From Morella rubra (Eukaryota > Streptophyta > Magnoliopsida > Fagales > Myricaceae), in assembly GCA_003952965.2 (NCBI GenBank), contig RXIC02000479.1, forward strand, positions 62,001 through 126,000: a stretch of DNA of 64,000 nt, read 5' to 3'. The position numbers and the translations under genes were made by a program. This document shows positions 49,836-61,229 of the stretch, one piece after another. The notes beneath the pieces are model-generated. The model was not told the DNA's origin, ran no database searches, and worked only from the letters and a program-made list of their open reading frames with translations. Numbering within the stretch: position 1 is the first letter of the stretch; the number at the start of each line of letters is the position of its first letter.

Positions 49836-51553
49836 TGCAACTCTAAAGCCAAAGCGATAAACTACAAGAGTACTAGTAATGCTAGTACCATTTGTTTGTT
49901 GGCAGCTTGAACATGCACGGTCTTGGATGTTATAGAGATTGGTTGTTTTCATGGAAGAGTTGGGAGGGTTTAAAGGGGAAACAAAAAGTTGGAGAAACTG
50001 ACGTTTCGATTGAGATTGATTGAAAGGGCACGGAAGATCAAAATCATGTTTTTGCTTTTCGGTTGTTTTTTTTTTCCCTGTGAAAGTTTGTTCTCTCTAG
50101 CCCCTCTGTTTACCTTCATGTGTCTACTCATGACTTTCTGTGGATTAATTCCTTGGAGGCCGTTTAACATCCGCCCGAAAGCCTCTATGAATCTTCTTCA
50201 TTCGTGCTAAAATACTCGATAAGAATTTATTTGGCTATTATAATTTATGCACTAAAAAAAGGGAAAAAGATTGGTACAGTGTCGCTCTGAACCAAAAGGG
50301 ATGCTATGGAGGATTAGAACCTTCATAGATCCAAGATAAATCCGTCACATGCTCCGATATTACGGGGTGGCCTCCAAGGCTGATATTGGAGGCGGCCTAT
50401 CAAGCAAGGTAGTATGAAATCATATTTGCACCTCTGTTCACATGGTTTGCCGCCCAGCATTGAAATTGTTGAAGGAGCCCATGGATAATCTCTACCTGGT
50501 CATGGATTCTCCATTCACTACTTATTCCAATGGATTGTTTTTTTTTTGCTAAATTTCATCCACATTCAGTGAACTTATGAGGCTTTCAGCGTCTGGAACT
50601 TCTCATCTTTTCGACAAGTACTTCAACATTAACCATAGTCATTGCAAAACGTTATAACGAAATGTGCAGTATCGTTTTCTTCTATCCATACATAAAATTT
50701 GTCAAGTTTGAATGCTGAACAAGGTAAACCTTTTGGTTATAAATTCGAACTTCAAACTTTAAGCCACTAATTAAAAGCGAAAAGGAAAAAGGGAAGTAGG
50801 TCAACCGGGAGTCTGTCCATCTCAGATGTAAACTGGATTGATTTAGATGTTATTGTTTATATTAAGAACAACATGTATCCCAAATAGGAAACAACATTTA
50901 TATTGTAGCATCTGACTGTATAGGCTCAAAAATATTTGAACAGAAAACAAAACCCTATTTCAAAATTCTGATATTTAGAGCTGCGAGTTTTGAACCGTCC
51001 ACAATGTCTTGGACACGACAAAAAGAACACACAAGACAAACGTGGAACGTAAGAAAACCATGATTTTCTAAAACAAACAATTAGCTAGACGGCGAGAGGC
51101 CGACGGTGGCCCCAGCAGATTATAGAAGAATCGGACCCCATGAACCAACAATGGAAGAAGTATCTTTTGGTAGCACGTAAACATTTTTATTTCAAACATA
51201 TTACAAGTACGTACCAACCTAAACATAGACACGTGTCCTACGAGGATGGACGTCGAAGTAATCAATTCTCTGACTTTGTAAAAGTTGATAGGCTATTTTC
51301 AAAATTAATTACCCGAGGTGATCCACTTGTATCGTTGGCCCATGTCGTGCAGAAATGTGGGACAAGATGGCCCTGATTTTCATTTCAAAACCACAAATGC
51401 CTTTGCAGAGGTCCTTTTCCGATTAGTTCAAAGTTTTGTCCATACCTCATCTCTCACTCTCTTTTTAAACTGTTTCTTCCTCCCTCTTCAACTTCCCCTG
51501 CTCTAGCGGTTGATAGTAAAGGAGCACACCAAAGCAAGCTGCGAGCTTCAGTC
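49836..51553 (+). other. Spacer and promoter of the second PRE gene
   Basis: No gene. The last few hundred bases should be promoter. The perfect G-box palindrome GACACGTGTC lies at 51228-51237, about 317 bases before the ATG. A CTTTTTAAAC at about 51461 is a weak TATA candidate. Confidence 0.5.
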
Positions 51554-52442
51554 ATGTCTAGTCGAAGATCATCAACTTCAAATGTCACAGAGGAAAAGAT
51601 TAACGATCTCGTTTCGAAATTACAATCATTGCTTCCCCAGCGTAACCAAAGGCGCAACGAAACGGTATAGACTAGGTTTTTTTTGTTTTCTCTCTCTCTC
51701 TCTCTCTCTCTTATTCCTTATATTAATTGGTAGGATTATCCTAATTTCTTTCTTTCGTTAATACTCTAGTGGTTGACAAGGCCTGTCCGTAAAGTATGAA
51801 CGTCCGAACATGAAATTGCGTCTCATATGATCACTCAGGGAGAAAAAAGAAACAAAAAAAGACACTAATCGTACAAAGTTTCATATTTTTCTTCCATCAA
51901 ATTTGAAAATAAAAGGCGAATTAAGCTGACAAGTTTGACTTGATAAGACTCGTTGTAGAATGTTTTTATGCATAGCCATGTTGGTGACAGTTCCTTAGTA
52001 AACCCTCCATGACAACGGAGACAAAAAAAGGCCATGTTCTTGATAAATATAAGCTACATGCTGCACTACAAGGGTGGGGGATGGAAAAATAAGTGCATAA
52101 AGCTATGAACAAAGGGTTTATTTCTTTTGGTCCCTTTGAGCAAATCAAGGGTTTATTGACAAGATTTTTTGGCCCAGATACACTTGTAACATGCTTTCAT
52201 CAATCGATAGTTATAGAATTGTCCCGACAGGAACTCAGTGATTGTGAACCTGTAATGCTATAACCAATTTCTGTCGTTTGGTGTAGCTAGCAGCATCTAA
52301 GGTTTTGGATGAAACTTGCGCCTATCTCAAGAGGTTAGAAAAAGAAGTCGATGACCTGAGTGAAAGAATCTCTCAGCTGCTGGATTCTGTGGACACCGCT
52401 GACGTTGACGTGGAGCTTGTTAGAAGGCTCTTGCAACAATAA
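51554..52442 (+). CDS. Divergent PRE-type atypical bHLH regulator
   Basis: Exons 51554-51664 (37 codons) and 52287-52442 (51 codons plus stop) join to 88 residues across a 622-bp intron at the same place as in the other PRE gene. Helix 1 ([20 protein letters not shown]) and helix 2 (AASKVLDETCAYLKRLEKEV) are clear, and there is no basic region. Compared with the PRE gene at 15192-16073, the N-terminal Arg/Ser tract is shorter, the loop reads NQRRNET in place of RERRSDK, and the usual Val-Ser after the junction is Leu-Ala. The tail is more acidic (DSVDTADVDVE). It probably still acts as a dimerising regulator, but partner choice may differ. Sequence is too diverged for a firm match; position next to MAG2 suggests BNQ3/PRE4 (At3g47710). 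Confidence 0.88.
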
Positions 52443-52448
52443 AAAGCT

Positions 52449-52501
<53 letters not shown>
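52449..52501. repeat. (CT)n microsatellite in the PRE 3' untranslated region
   Basis: About 26 CT units with one CC interruption, starting seven bases after the stop codon. A second CT run sits in the intron at about 51690-51711. Confidence 0.9.
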
Positions 52502-52504
<3 letters not shown>

Positions 52505-54104
52505 TCTGTGTTTCTTATTAATTTCTCTACTGAAGATTGAGCAGAGAGACTACCGAGTAGGACATGTAAAAAGCGACCACCTGTTTAAAATTAATAAATA
52601 TGGGCGCGCGCTTGATGTTTTTGTTCATGTTTTCGTGGATGTTCAAGTCATAATTATTCTCCAACCTGATACGTTGGTATGCTTAGTCCAACATTAATGA
52701 TGCTGAATAAATATATATATATATACACATAGTAGCTACTGACCACGAGCATATTCTCTATTTATGGATTACTTATTGATCATTCAATGATTAGAATATA
52801 TAGCAACCATGCACCAAGACATGAGAAAAAGAAAGCCACTAATAATTACCATTTGTATATTATATGCTAATACATTTGATTCCTTATATATGGTTTTATC
52901 CCATGGACATACTAATTAAATTATGCATGCCTTCTTCCCAATATGATAATAATTTCGTAACACAACCTAGCGCGTGTTTAGAAGCATAGATTTGATCTAA
53001 ACTGTTCCTAATTATTGTAATTTACGCCCTTACTAGAATAAAACCTTCTAGATTAATATGACAGTCTTCAGTACTAGTACTCTTGATTGGCCATACTTTT
53101 TTAGTCAGCCTAGCTATTTGAAATTTTAGGTGTTTCCGGTACATATATTAATATACCAGAAGGAGAAATAACATGGGATTTGCAGTTTGCATAACCAAAA
53201 ATGTGAACCATTGAGCTGATATATAGGAGCTACGATCATCAGCGCTCATATTGCTTGTTAGCAGAAGAGGCTTCTAGTGCTTCCTGATATGGTGGTAGGT
53301 GTCTAATTGATGCGAATACTTGTTAGTCTACTATTCTGAGACGTTGATCCTGTACGTTGTTGTAATGTGTATGCATTTGTGAGTGGCTCTAGTGCCTCTT
53401 TCTAGAGCATTCGTGCTAATACTCGATTGATTCTAATAGGCCTGTTTTGTTCTCCATGTTTATAAATTTCATCAAGAAATCATATGGACGGGGTGACGCA
53501 ATATTATCCCATGATCGAAGTTATAATTTGTACACGATGTTTTCAAGGGGAAAGTTAAATATCATGAGCCCGAAGTACCCCACATTCACCCACAAATTTA
53601 GAGTGAATGACCTTTCTCGAGTCATGCTATATTTACGTGCATTCTTTAGCTAGTATCACTTGCCATCAGATCGTTTTCCTATTACCCACACACACCCAAC
53701 ACCCCCACCCCCCCCCAAAAAAAAAAAGCCCTTGACAGTTAATTGTAGGTTATTTTGTGATATGGACAAGTGATCATTCAGCTCCGTCCAGGCAGCTTTC
53801 ATGTTTAAAGAACTTGAAAATGTAAATGGTACGTAGGGACTAGTGCATGCATCGAACATGGTGACAAAAGTGAATTAGGAGACGGACCAATCAAGCCGGT
53901 TCCCCTTGCATATATATGCAACGATGTGGTGGTGAACCGGCCTCTCATCTAATTCAGTGCTCTCCAAACCGTGCGGAAAGGTTTCCCATCACACAGCAAC
54001 GTGATCTTCCGCGTGAACCCGTATGTCCAGCGAAGGACTTAGCAAGTCTAACAAGGCAAAAGCACCAGAAGGTTGAGAATGAAGATAATGAATAATATTG
54101 CTAA

Positions 54105-54107
<3 letters not shown>
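52502..54107. other. Spacer
   Basis: AT-rich. An inverted pair GCCGGTTC/GAACCGGC around TGCATATATATGCA lies at about 53895-53942, and a C-rich run at about 53700-53720. No gene was recognised. Confidence 0.5.

Positions 54108-54140
<33 letters not shown>
54108..54140. repeat. (TA)n microsatellite at the left edge of the LTR element
   Basis: About 16 TA units run into the LTR start; the first bases of the left LTR (TGATAGG in the right copy) have been lost in this run. Confidence 0.9.
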
Positions 54141-54142
<2 letters not shown>

Positions 54143-55859
54143 CCATAAAGTGTCAGGCCTAATTAAACGTTAATCACCTTTAGCCCAGTCTATTGCTGGC
54201 CATTCGGCCCAATTGATTAGCCCTTATCAAAGACTCCTTGAAGGCTTAAACTCCTAGTCGAACACTCGAGGAGAGTCCCTGTGATCGGAAGCTCTAAGAC
54301 TCGCAATATGACTCAAAGACTTAACCATTTTGTGGTAGACTCATAATATTAATCCCCTAATCTCCCCGCCTAGCTAATCTCTTTAAGACTCCAAGAAAGA
54401 TAAGAATCCAGGTGGCTTCAAGACTTTAGGAAAGATAAGGAGTCATAAAGCTTATACCATTAAGACCCTCACCAGGACTCTAATTTTCCCATATATAAAT
54501 AGCCAGGTATGCCTCCCTTATTTTCTCATGCTTTAATCACTCTTCTAAAACTCAATTCCTCTTAAGATCTGACTTAGGTATCGGAGCTTCCACGCCCGAC
54601 ATCGCCCTCTCTTTGCCCCTTTTCAGGTCTAGTCGGCTCCGGCCATTGGTGATTTTTGGCATCATCAGTTAGCGCCGTCTATGGGAACAGCAACCCAAGG
54701 CATCCCTGGTCATCCCTCTCATTTCATTGTATTTCTCTCCCTGACTGAGTGGCAAGCTGCCTCTCCTTTGCTGTCACGGCTCCCCTTCCATAGAAGGTCT
54801 TTTGGCTTTAGTAGAGGATCATTCAAACAAAATAGTAGTTTCAACACTTTGTTAACATTTAGATCTAGCTCATCCTTGGAAGCTCGGTTGTAATAAGAGG
54901 TAGTCGAGTTGGTAAACTCCAACCCCGCGACACAATTGCTTCCCCTGTCCACTTCATCGAGCCGGAGTCCTCCCCAGCCAATTCAATTACATGGTCCATC
55001 ACCCTGGCGACAGATCATATCTTTGATTACCTTTTGCGAAAGTCAATCCATTTTGCAAAGAAGAATCCATCGTAGAAGGAAACTAAAAGCACTATAGAGA
55101 AAAGCCTTGTGATGAATTTTCGAACTAAGTGGTTGCTATGCACCCAAATGAAAGGGAACCGTTTGACGACGTAGCCCAGTAGGGCTGCCTCTTCACTGAG
55201 TCATGCCCCTGCAGTGATTTCCACTATGGCTTACATGCCAAGAATTGCAACGCCTAGACTAACGGAACGCCTGAGTCAAGCAATGAATGGAAAATTGGAA
55301 GAAATTTGTTTAACTAGTGCTGTTATTGAGCCACGATTGGCAGACCCCACCAGATTGACCGTGAAGGTATCGACATAATGGAGATAACTCTAAAACAATC
55401 TCAGTAAGTGGTAACTCTCAACTTGTTCTGTTTGATCATGAGAGAACACATGATAAGAGACTACTCTTATCCTATTCTACTTGATAATGATAGAATTTTT
55501 TTAAATTCAAATATTTAGTTGAAACTCTATTCTATGCTAAAGTTTTTTCTTCTGAAAGTTATAGCTGAAAGGACACATCTTTACGCCAAGATAAATAGGT
55601 TATTCAATGGATATTTTTTAGTGCTCTACATTTACACCTACCTTATGCGGAGCAACAAATCTAGATATGACAAGTTTGAAGTCAAACATCACATGCAGGA
55701 AGAACTCTTTGTGGGAATTGAGCAAGACTTGCACAGATTTAATTTATCAGGCCTATTGATAATATCTCTTTATTAAACCAGATAATTTCGTTTTTCCTTA
55801 ACACATAATCTTTGTTTTATCTTATCTAATAATTCAAGCACTCGATCATTCTATACAAA

Positions 55860-55975
55860 GTGCTACGGGCACCATAAAGCGCCAGTGCTACGGGCACAAT
55901 GACGCGCCAGTGCCAAAGGCACCATGAAGCCCCAAGGCTACGGGCATCATAAAGTGTCAGTGCCACAGGCACCCT
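55860..55975. repeat. 25-bp minisatellite within the LTR element
   Basis: Four units at 55860, 55885, 55910 and 55935 of the type GTGCTACGGGCACCATAAAG plus CGCCA, with a partial fifth. Related words recur up to about 56095. Confidence 0.9.
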
Positions 55976-56099
55976 TAATGATTACCCCTATGACGGGCAC
56001 ACACCGAATGACTGGTCTAACTCAATAGTGCTAAAGGCGCTATGAAACAATAGTGTTACGGCACCATGAAGCACCAGTGCTACGGGCACCCTTAATAAG

Positions 56100-57085
56100 C
56101 ACCCTTGCTTGGGACAGGCTCCAATTGGCTTCTCTAACTCGTTTGTGCCAAAGGCACCCCAACCGAGTACCTCCGCCTCGGATAGGCTCTAAGTGACTGG
56201 TCTAACTCACATGTGCCAAAGGAACACCGACCAAGTACCTTCGCCTCAGATAGGTTCCGAGCGGCTGGTCTAACTCGTTTGCGCCAAAGGCACCCCGACC
56301 GAGTACCTCCGCCTCGGACAGGCTACGAGAGACTAGTCTAACTCATATGTGCTAAAGACACCCCGACCAAATACCCCCCCTCGAACAGGCTCCGAGCAGC
56401 TGGTCTAACTCGCATGTGCCAAAGACACCCCAACCGAGTACCCCCGCCTCAGATAGGCTCCGAGCGACTAGTCTAACTCGCCTCTGCTAAAGGCATCCCA
56501 ATTGAGTACCCCTATCTCGGACAGGTTCCGAGCGGCTGGTCTAACTTGCATGTGCTAAAGGCACCCTGACCGAGTAACCCCGCCTCAAACAAGTTTCGAG
56601 CGGCTGGTTTAACTCGCCTCTGCCAAAGGCACCCCGACCGAGTACCCTGCTCAAGATAAGGTCAGAACAGCTAGTCTAACTCTTCTTAGTGCTAAGGCGC
56701 CATCGAATACCCCTACTACGGACAAAGTCCAAGCAGCAGTGGTCTAACTCTCTCAATGTTAAGGCACCATAGAGTACCTTGCTGCAGACAAAGTCAGAGC
56801 AGTGGTTTAACTCTCCCAATGCTAAGGCACTCCGAGTATCTTGCTTCAGACAAAGTCCAAGTAGTAGTTGTCTAACCCTCTGAAGAGCTAAACCGCCATC
56901 GAGTACCCCTACTACGTACAAAGTCCGAGCAATTGGTCTAACTCTCCAACATGCTAAAGCACTATTGAGTATCACTGATGCAGACAAAGTTCGAGCAGTT
57001 GGTCTAACTCTTCTAAATAGTAGAAGGCACCATCAAGTACCACTGCTCTAGACAAAGTCCGAGTAGTTGGTTTAACTCTCCGAAA
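56100..57085. repeat. Minisatellite of about 65-70 bp units, about 15 copies, within the LTR element
   Basis: Each unit has GGTCTAACTC, then a GTGCCAAAGGCACC-like palindromic block, GACCGAGTACC and GGACAGGCTCCGAGC. Units diverge gradually from left to right, with the later ones reading GCAGACAAAGTCCGAGCAGT. The array fills over a third of the interior. Confidence 0.9.
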
Positions 57086-57792
57086 GTGCGATAACATGTG
57101 TGACACACCAGCTGGGACTATCATGTCACCCTTTTTTATTCAAATCTTTAGGCTTGGGCCAGTACAAGTTACTACACAAAAGTGCCAAGGCCCACTCTTA
57201 TTCCAGCCAAGCCTGGCAACAAATCACCCTTTTAGCCTACTCTATGGATGTCGAAGAGGGGGGGGACTACTGATAGGCTATAAACTGTTAGGCCTAATTA
57301 GACCTGATCACCCTTAGCCCGATCTATAGCTGGCCGCTCGGCCTAATTGATTAGCCCCTATCAAAGACTCTTCGAAGGCTTAGACTCCTAGTCAAATACT
57401 CAAGGAGGTCCTTGTGATCGAAAGCTCTAACACTCGCAGTATGACTCCAGACTTAACCATTTTGGCTTTATACTCCTAATATTAATCCCTTAATCTCCCC
57501 ACCTAGCTAATCTCTTTAGGACTCTAAGAAAAATAAGAATCCAAGGGGCTTCAGGACTCCAAGTAAGATAAGGAGTCTTGAAGCCCATACCATTAAGACC
57601 CACACTAGGACCCTAATTCTCCCACATATAAATAGTCGGGTATGCCTCCCCTATTTTCTCATGCTTTAATCACTCTTCTAAAACTCAATTCCTCTTGAGA
57701 TCTAACTTAGGCATCGGAGCTTCCATGCCTGACGCCGCCTCTCTCTTTGCCCCTTTTCAGGTCTAATCGGCTCCGGCCATTAGTAATTTTTG

Positions 57793-57832
57793 CATCATCA
57801 TCATCATCATCATCATCATATATATATATATA
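57793..57832. repeat. (TCA)n(TA)n microsatellite at the right LTR edge
   Basis: The LTR terminal TCATCA has been expanded into a TCA run that passes into a TA run. Confidence 0.85.
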
Positions 57833-60354
57833 TTACAGTGGCAGAACCAAAATTAAAATTCAAGGGTGGCGAACTTTAAGGCGAAATGACTAAAAAAAAA
57901 ATTTCCCTTCGTAATGCAAAAAATTGTCTTAGAGTTACAATGTCGAAAATTAAGGCAAAACTCACACCCACGCACAATTTAGCCCACAATTAATATTGAT
58001 TAATTAACATTTTCTCATCTAACTTTGATTTTTTCCTTTCCTTCTAATCTTGACTTCCTTACTAAAAGCCCTGGTGTGCCCATAAAGGTACTTAGTAAAT
58101 TGAAAAAAAATAAGTAAAAACAAGACCTTCAGACTGATCGTTGATGGATGTCGACTAAAATCTTAATATATGATCGCATTAATTAGTGTCATACTGATGA
58201 TATGAATGCAAGAATAGGATTGTTGATCAAAGAATTACCAGTGCATTTTGCTTGGAGATCCAATATTAATAGATTATATATAGAAGGTAAAAGTAGCTTT
58301 GTTCCCTCAATATTTTCAGCTTTTTTTTCCTATGTATTTTTTCCACCTGCCCACTAGCTTTGTTCCTCATATGGCCTGGGCCTAATGGGTATCGGGCCCA
58401 GACCAACTTATGAAAAAAAAAATTAGGTGTAAATATTTGTTTTGGACTAGCAATGGTGGCGGGCACCCGAGTTCGATATCCCCTGCATCCGCCATTGTGT
58501 GTATATATATATGAGCCTCCAATTTTTTTGTTTAAAAAAAAAATCAGCCCTAGTACTAATTGTTCTCTTCCCAATCCAATGCATATGCCTCTGTTTCAAA
58601 GGTAAGCATCCCCTCGGCGAGTCCCACAAAACAATATTATGCAAGTGGTACCTCATCAGGCTAGTCCAAAATTTCTGGACTACGCGAAACTGAATTATTG
58701 GTTTTTGTCCAGAGAGTACAGTTCGGTAGTAATAATTTATAGCTATCTACAGGTGCTCATGACCTGCATCAGAAATGGAGAGATATTAGAAGAAGAAGAA
58801 AAAAACGAAAAACATTTTAAGCATGTGTGTGTACATATATATATGTGTGTGTGCACAGAATTCTTTCTTGCAGCTTGTTAAGTACGTGCATATGCGTGAT
58901 TCGTGTGTTACATTAATGTCATGACTTCATTTGTATTTCAATACGAATTCAGTCCAGCTGGGAAAATGTTCTCGCTAAAATTTCTTTATGCATTATGTCA
59001 AAAATACTTGGTCGGGATCGGGTTAACTAGGGCTTGGAAGCGAGCAGAATAAGTAAACCCAATTGGACCTGTACTTTGATCCTACACCAGTTAATCCAGA
59101 CACTTTTGCATTGATCCGACACCAGTAAATGATCTCTAGATATCATTAATTGGCGGGTGCCTGTACAAAAGCCAACATTAATCCCCTGCAGATTTGGATA
59201 TTTTCTCAAGCTATTTTGCATTTAGTCCTACTATGGGTATCATTCCCCTCTCTGGAAGGATCGAATTGTGATTGTACGGAAGGACGGTGCTGCAAATACA
59301 AGTGCTTTTTAGTTAACGCTTGGTAATTGGGAGCAAGATCTTGTGCTATCCAACGAAAATTTGCGAGTGATTAGCAGCTATATTACATACTTATCAGGCT
59401 ATGATAACAATAAGGTCACGTTCAAGATCTGTTCGAAAATCCAACTTCCAACCACACATAATTATTACTTATTTGGTGCTCTGGGGCTAGACCAATGATG
59501 TGTACTGAAGGGTATAGATTGTCTGCATAGATCTCATCCAATAGGAATATTGCTTTCTTTTAGGCCAGATAGAATATTTTATTAATGGTGGAAGAAAATT
59601 AATACATGGGAGTATCATCCCAATATTAGGCCTACCGTTATGGTGGGTATTAGGGAATTGATTAGATCCGCTAGTTGTTAGTGACTTGATTAGATCCCCA
59701 ATAGGCCCGCTTTTTTTATTACGCCCCTTATAGACATAACCATATAGGTTATAGTTATTAGCGACTTGATTAGAACCGATGTTAATAGATTTGTCAAGGA
59801 AATAACATTTAAATTTCTGTCGCTAATTAGTTTTTTTGTCGCATGCATGCATGACACCAATTTGTTAAGGCACTAAAAAAGTTTACTGGGCATAAATTTT
59901 TATGTTTAGTTGTTATAAATAGACTTTTTGCGATCGTCCCCAAAACTTTCGTCAAATTTCAACAGCAAGCTTTTCCTCCTCTTTTTTTTTTTTCCCTTGG
60001 CCGTGACTTTTCTATATGCATTTACCATTAAAATTAAATTAGCCTTTTATTGGTTATTAATACATGATGCGGGGGAAATGGCTATTAAGGAAAAATTCAC
60101 AAAAGAGCCAAGGACTTCAATTTCGTATGTTGCGTTGGAAATGAATTAAGTTCAAACGGAACCTACCCTTATATATTAATTAAAATTGGAAACAAAAAGC
60201 CATTACAGTACAAGAAGGAAATTAAAAACCAAAATAGAAGCAAACAAAAATCAATGGCTAGCTGGTGACATATACATAGCTTTATAACTTTCTCTGAGAT
60301 TCACCTTATTATGACCTACTGCCACTGACCCGGCTATAAAATTATTCTATGCTT
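57833..60354. other. Spacer; right end is the LURP-one-related gene's 3' region
   Basis: No supportable gene. A weak direct repeat (TTAG[T/C]GACTTGATTAGA at about 59678 and 59758) is present. Open frames such as 58266-58574 (minus) and 58639-58881 show no family features. Confidence 0.45.
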
Positions 60355-61176
60355 TCATATTTTACAATTAATTAGATAATATACAACAAAGACACCTACG
60401 ATTAGAGAGTGGTCGAGATGGGGCTCCACGACCATTGTCAGGACATCATTGCCTAGGTCTACCCCACAGGCTGATTTCTTCCTCTTTAACTGTACATGAA
60501 AACATGATTTGTCAGCTTTAACACGAGGGCAATGAGCTCTCAGTTGCTCAAGAATGTGATCTGAATGAGAAAATTGTAGAGTGAATTCACCTCTGCAACG
60601 AGAGTCCCAAATGGGTCTGCTATCTCGCAGACTGACTTGCTACTCCAGCCGTGAATCTTATAATGACGCGGTTGATTCTCATCTAACCCCACAATAACCT
60701 GACATGGGGAGTCCCCTCTTGAAATCCTCAAGGTTTTCCTGACTTGGAAACCAGGCCTTTTCTTTCCCATCTCTGTACCTGTGGATCTGTATCCCTCCCA
60801 AAACCTAAACAGTTTGGATCTCTACACAAAAAGCCCAAACAGTGAATAGATAATACTGAGTCAAACTTCTCGATCGAAATGATGCTATTTAGCTATCCTT
60901 TACCTTTCTCACTATTGTGAAGAGGACCATGCCGTTGGAATCCATAAGATTAACTTCATCTCTATATCTGGAGTTGTAGTTATCGACGCGGTACACAATT
61001 TTACCCTTCTCATCAAAGACAGTGCAACCTCTGCCACCTAGTACTAGAGACTTCATCCATATTGTAAAAGTTTCTTGTTTGGAAGTGAAGAAGCAGGAGG
61101 GCGCAGGCCGGGAATTAGGTAGTGGCCGTGCTCGGGGATGAACTTTTGAGGCCATAAAGGATGTCTTACTCTTCAT
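60355..61176 (-). CDS. LURP-one-related protein (LOR, DUF567/tubby-like fold)
   Basis: Exons 61176-60904, 60821-60591 and 60489-60355 join in frame to 212 residues, the usual LOR length. Family hallmarks appear in order: FTIWMKSLVLGGRGCTVFDE, then KIVYRVDNYNSR and VNLMDSNGMVLFTI (exon 1); RFWEGYRS, and KIHGWSSKSVCEIAD (exon 2); KRKKSACGVDLGNDVLTMVV and VEPHLDHSLIVGVFVVYYLI (exon 3). The fold is a tubby-like beta-barrel around a hydrophobic helix. The best-known member, LURP1, supports basal defence against oomycetes, while the biochemical role of most members is unknown. The start at 61176 is the first Met; Met8 (61155) is an alternative because a TATA-like element lies very near the first. 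The gene appears intact. Confidence 0.92.
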
Positions 61177-61204
61177 AATCTGCAGAGCAGGAAAGGCATG
61201 TTGT

Positions 61205-61216
61205 CTTATATATAAA
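61205..61216 (-). promoter_or_regulatory. TATA-like element of the LURP-one-related gene
   Basis: TTTATATATAAG on the minus strand is about 30-40 bases above the first ATG, which would leave an almost leaderless message or favour Met8. A second TATA-like run at about 61340-61353 would give a leader of roughly 140 bases. Which is used is unknown. Confidence 0.4.
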
Positions 61217-61229
61217 GCGCATCAACTTG

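Larger units (their letters stand above)
54136..57800 (+). mobile_element. Non-coding LTR retrotransposon (LARD-like)
   Basis: LTRs of about 530 bp lie at 54136-54667 and 57271-57800 and align along their whole length with point differences and small indels. The left LTR is followed by GTTAGCGCCGTCTATGGGAA, the primer-site region typical of plant Gypsy-type elements (usually TTGGCGCCGTCTGTGGGAA-like). The right LTR is preceded by the purine tract GAAGAGGGGGGGGGAC. Both LTRs hold a TATA (ATATAAATAG). The 2.6-kb interior has no gag or pol frame, so this is a large-derivative element. It sits in an (AT)n tract, so the target duplication cannot be told from the microsatellite. The LTR differences point to an old insertion. 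Confidence 0.88.

Noticed and set aside
54681..55100. Coding frames just inside the left LTR as a possible gag start
   Set aside because: The frames are short, overlap on both strands and show no gag-type motif.
56676..56987. 103-codon Leu/Arg-rich frame on the minus strand
   Set aside because: It is produced by the minisatellite units and carries no independent signal.
55860..57085. CRISPR-like array (short repeats with spacers)
   Set aside because: Repeats are contiguous and graded in divergence with no unique spacers, in a plant LTR element.
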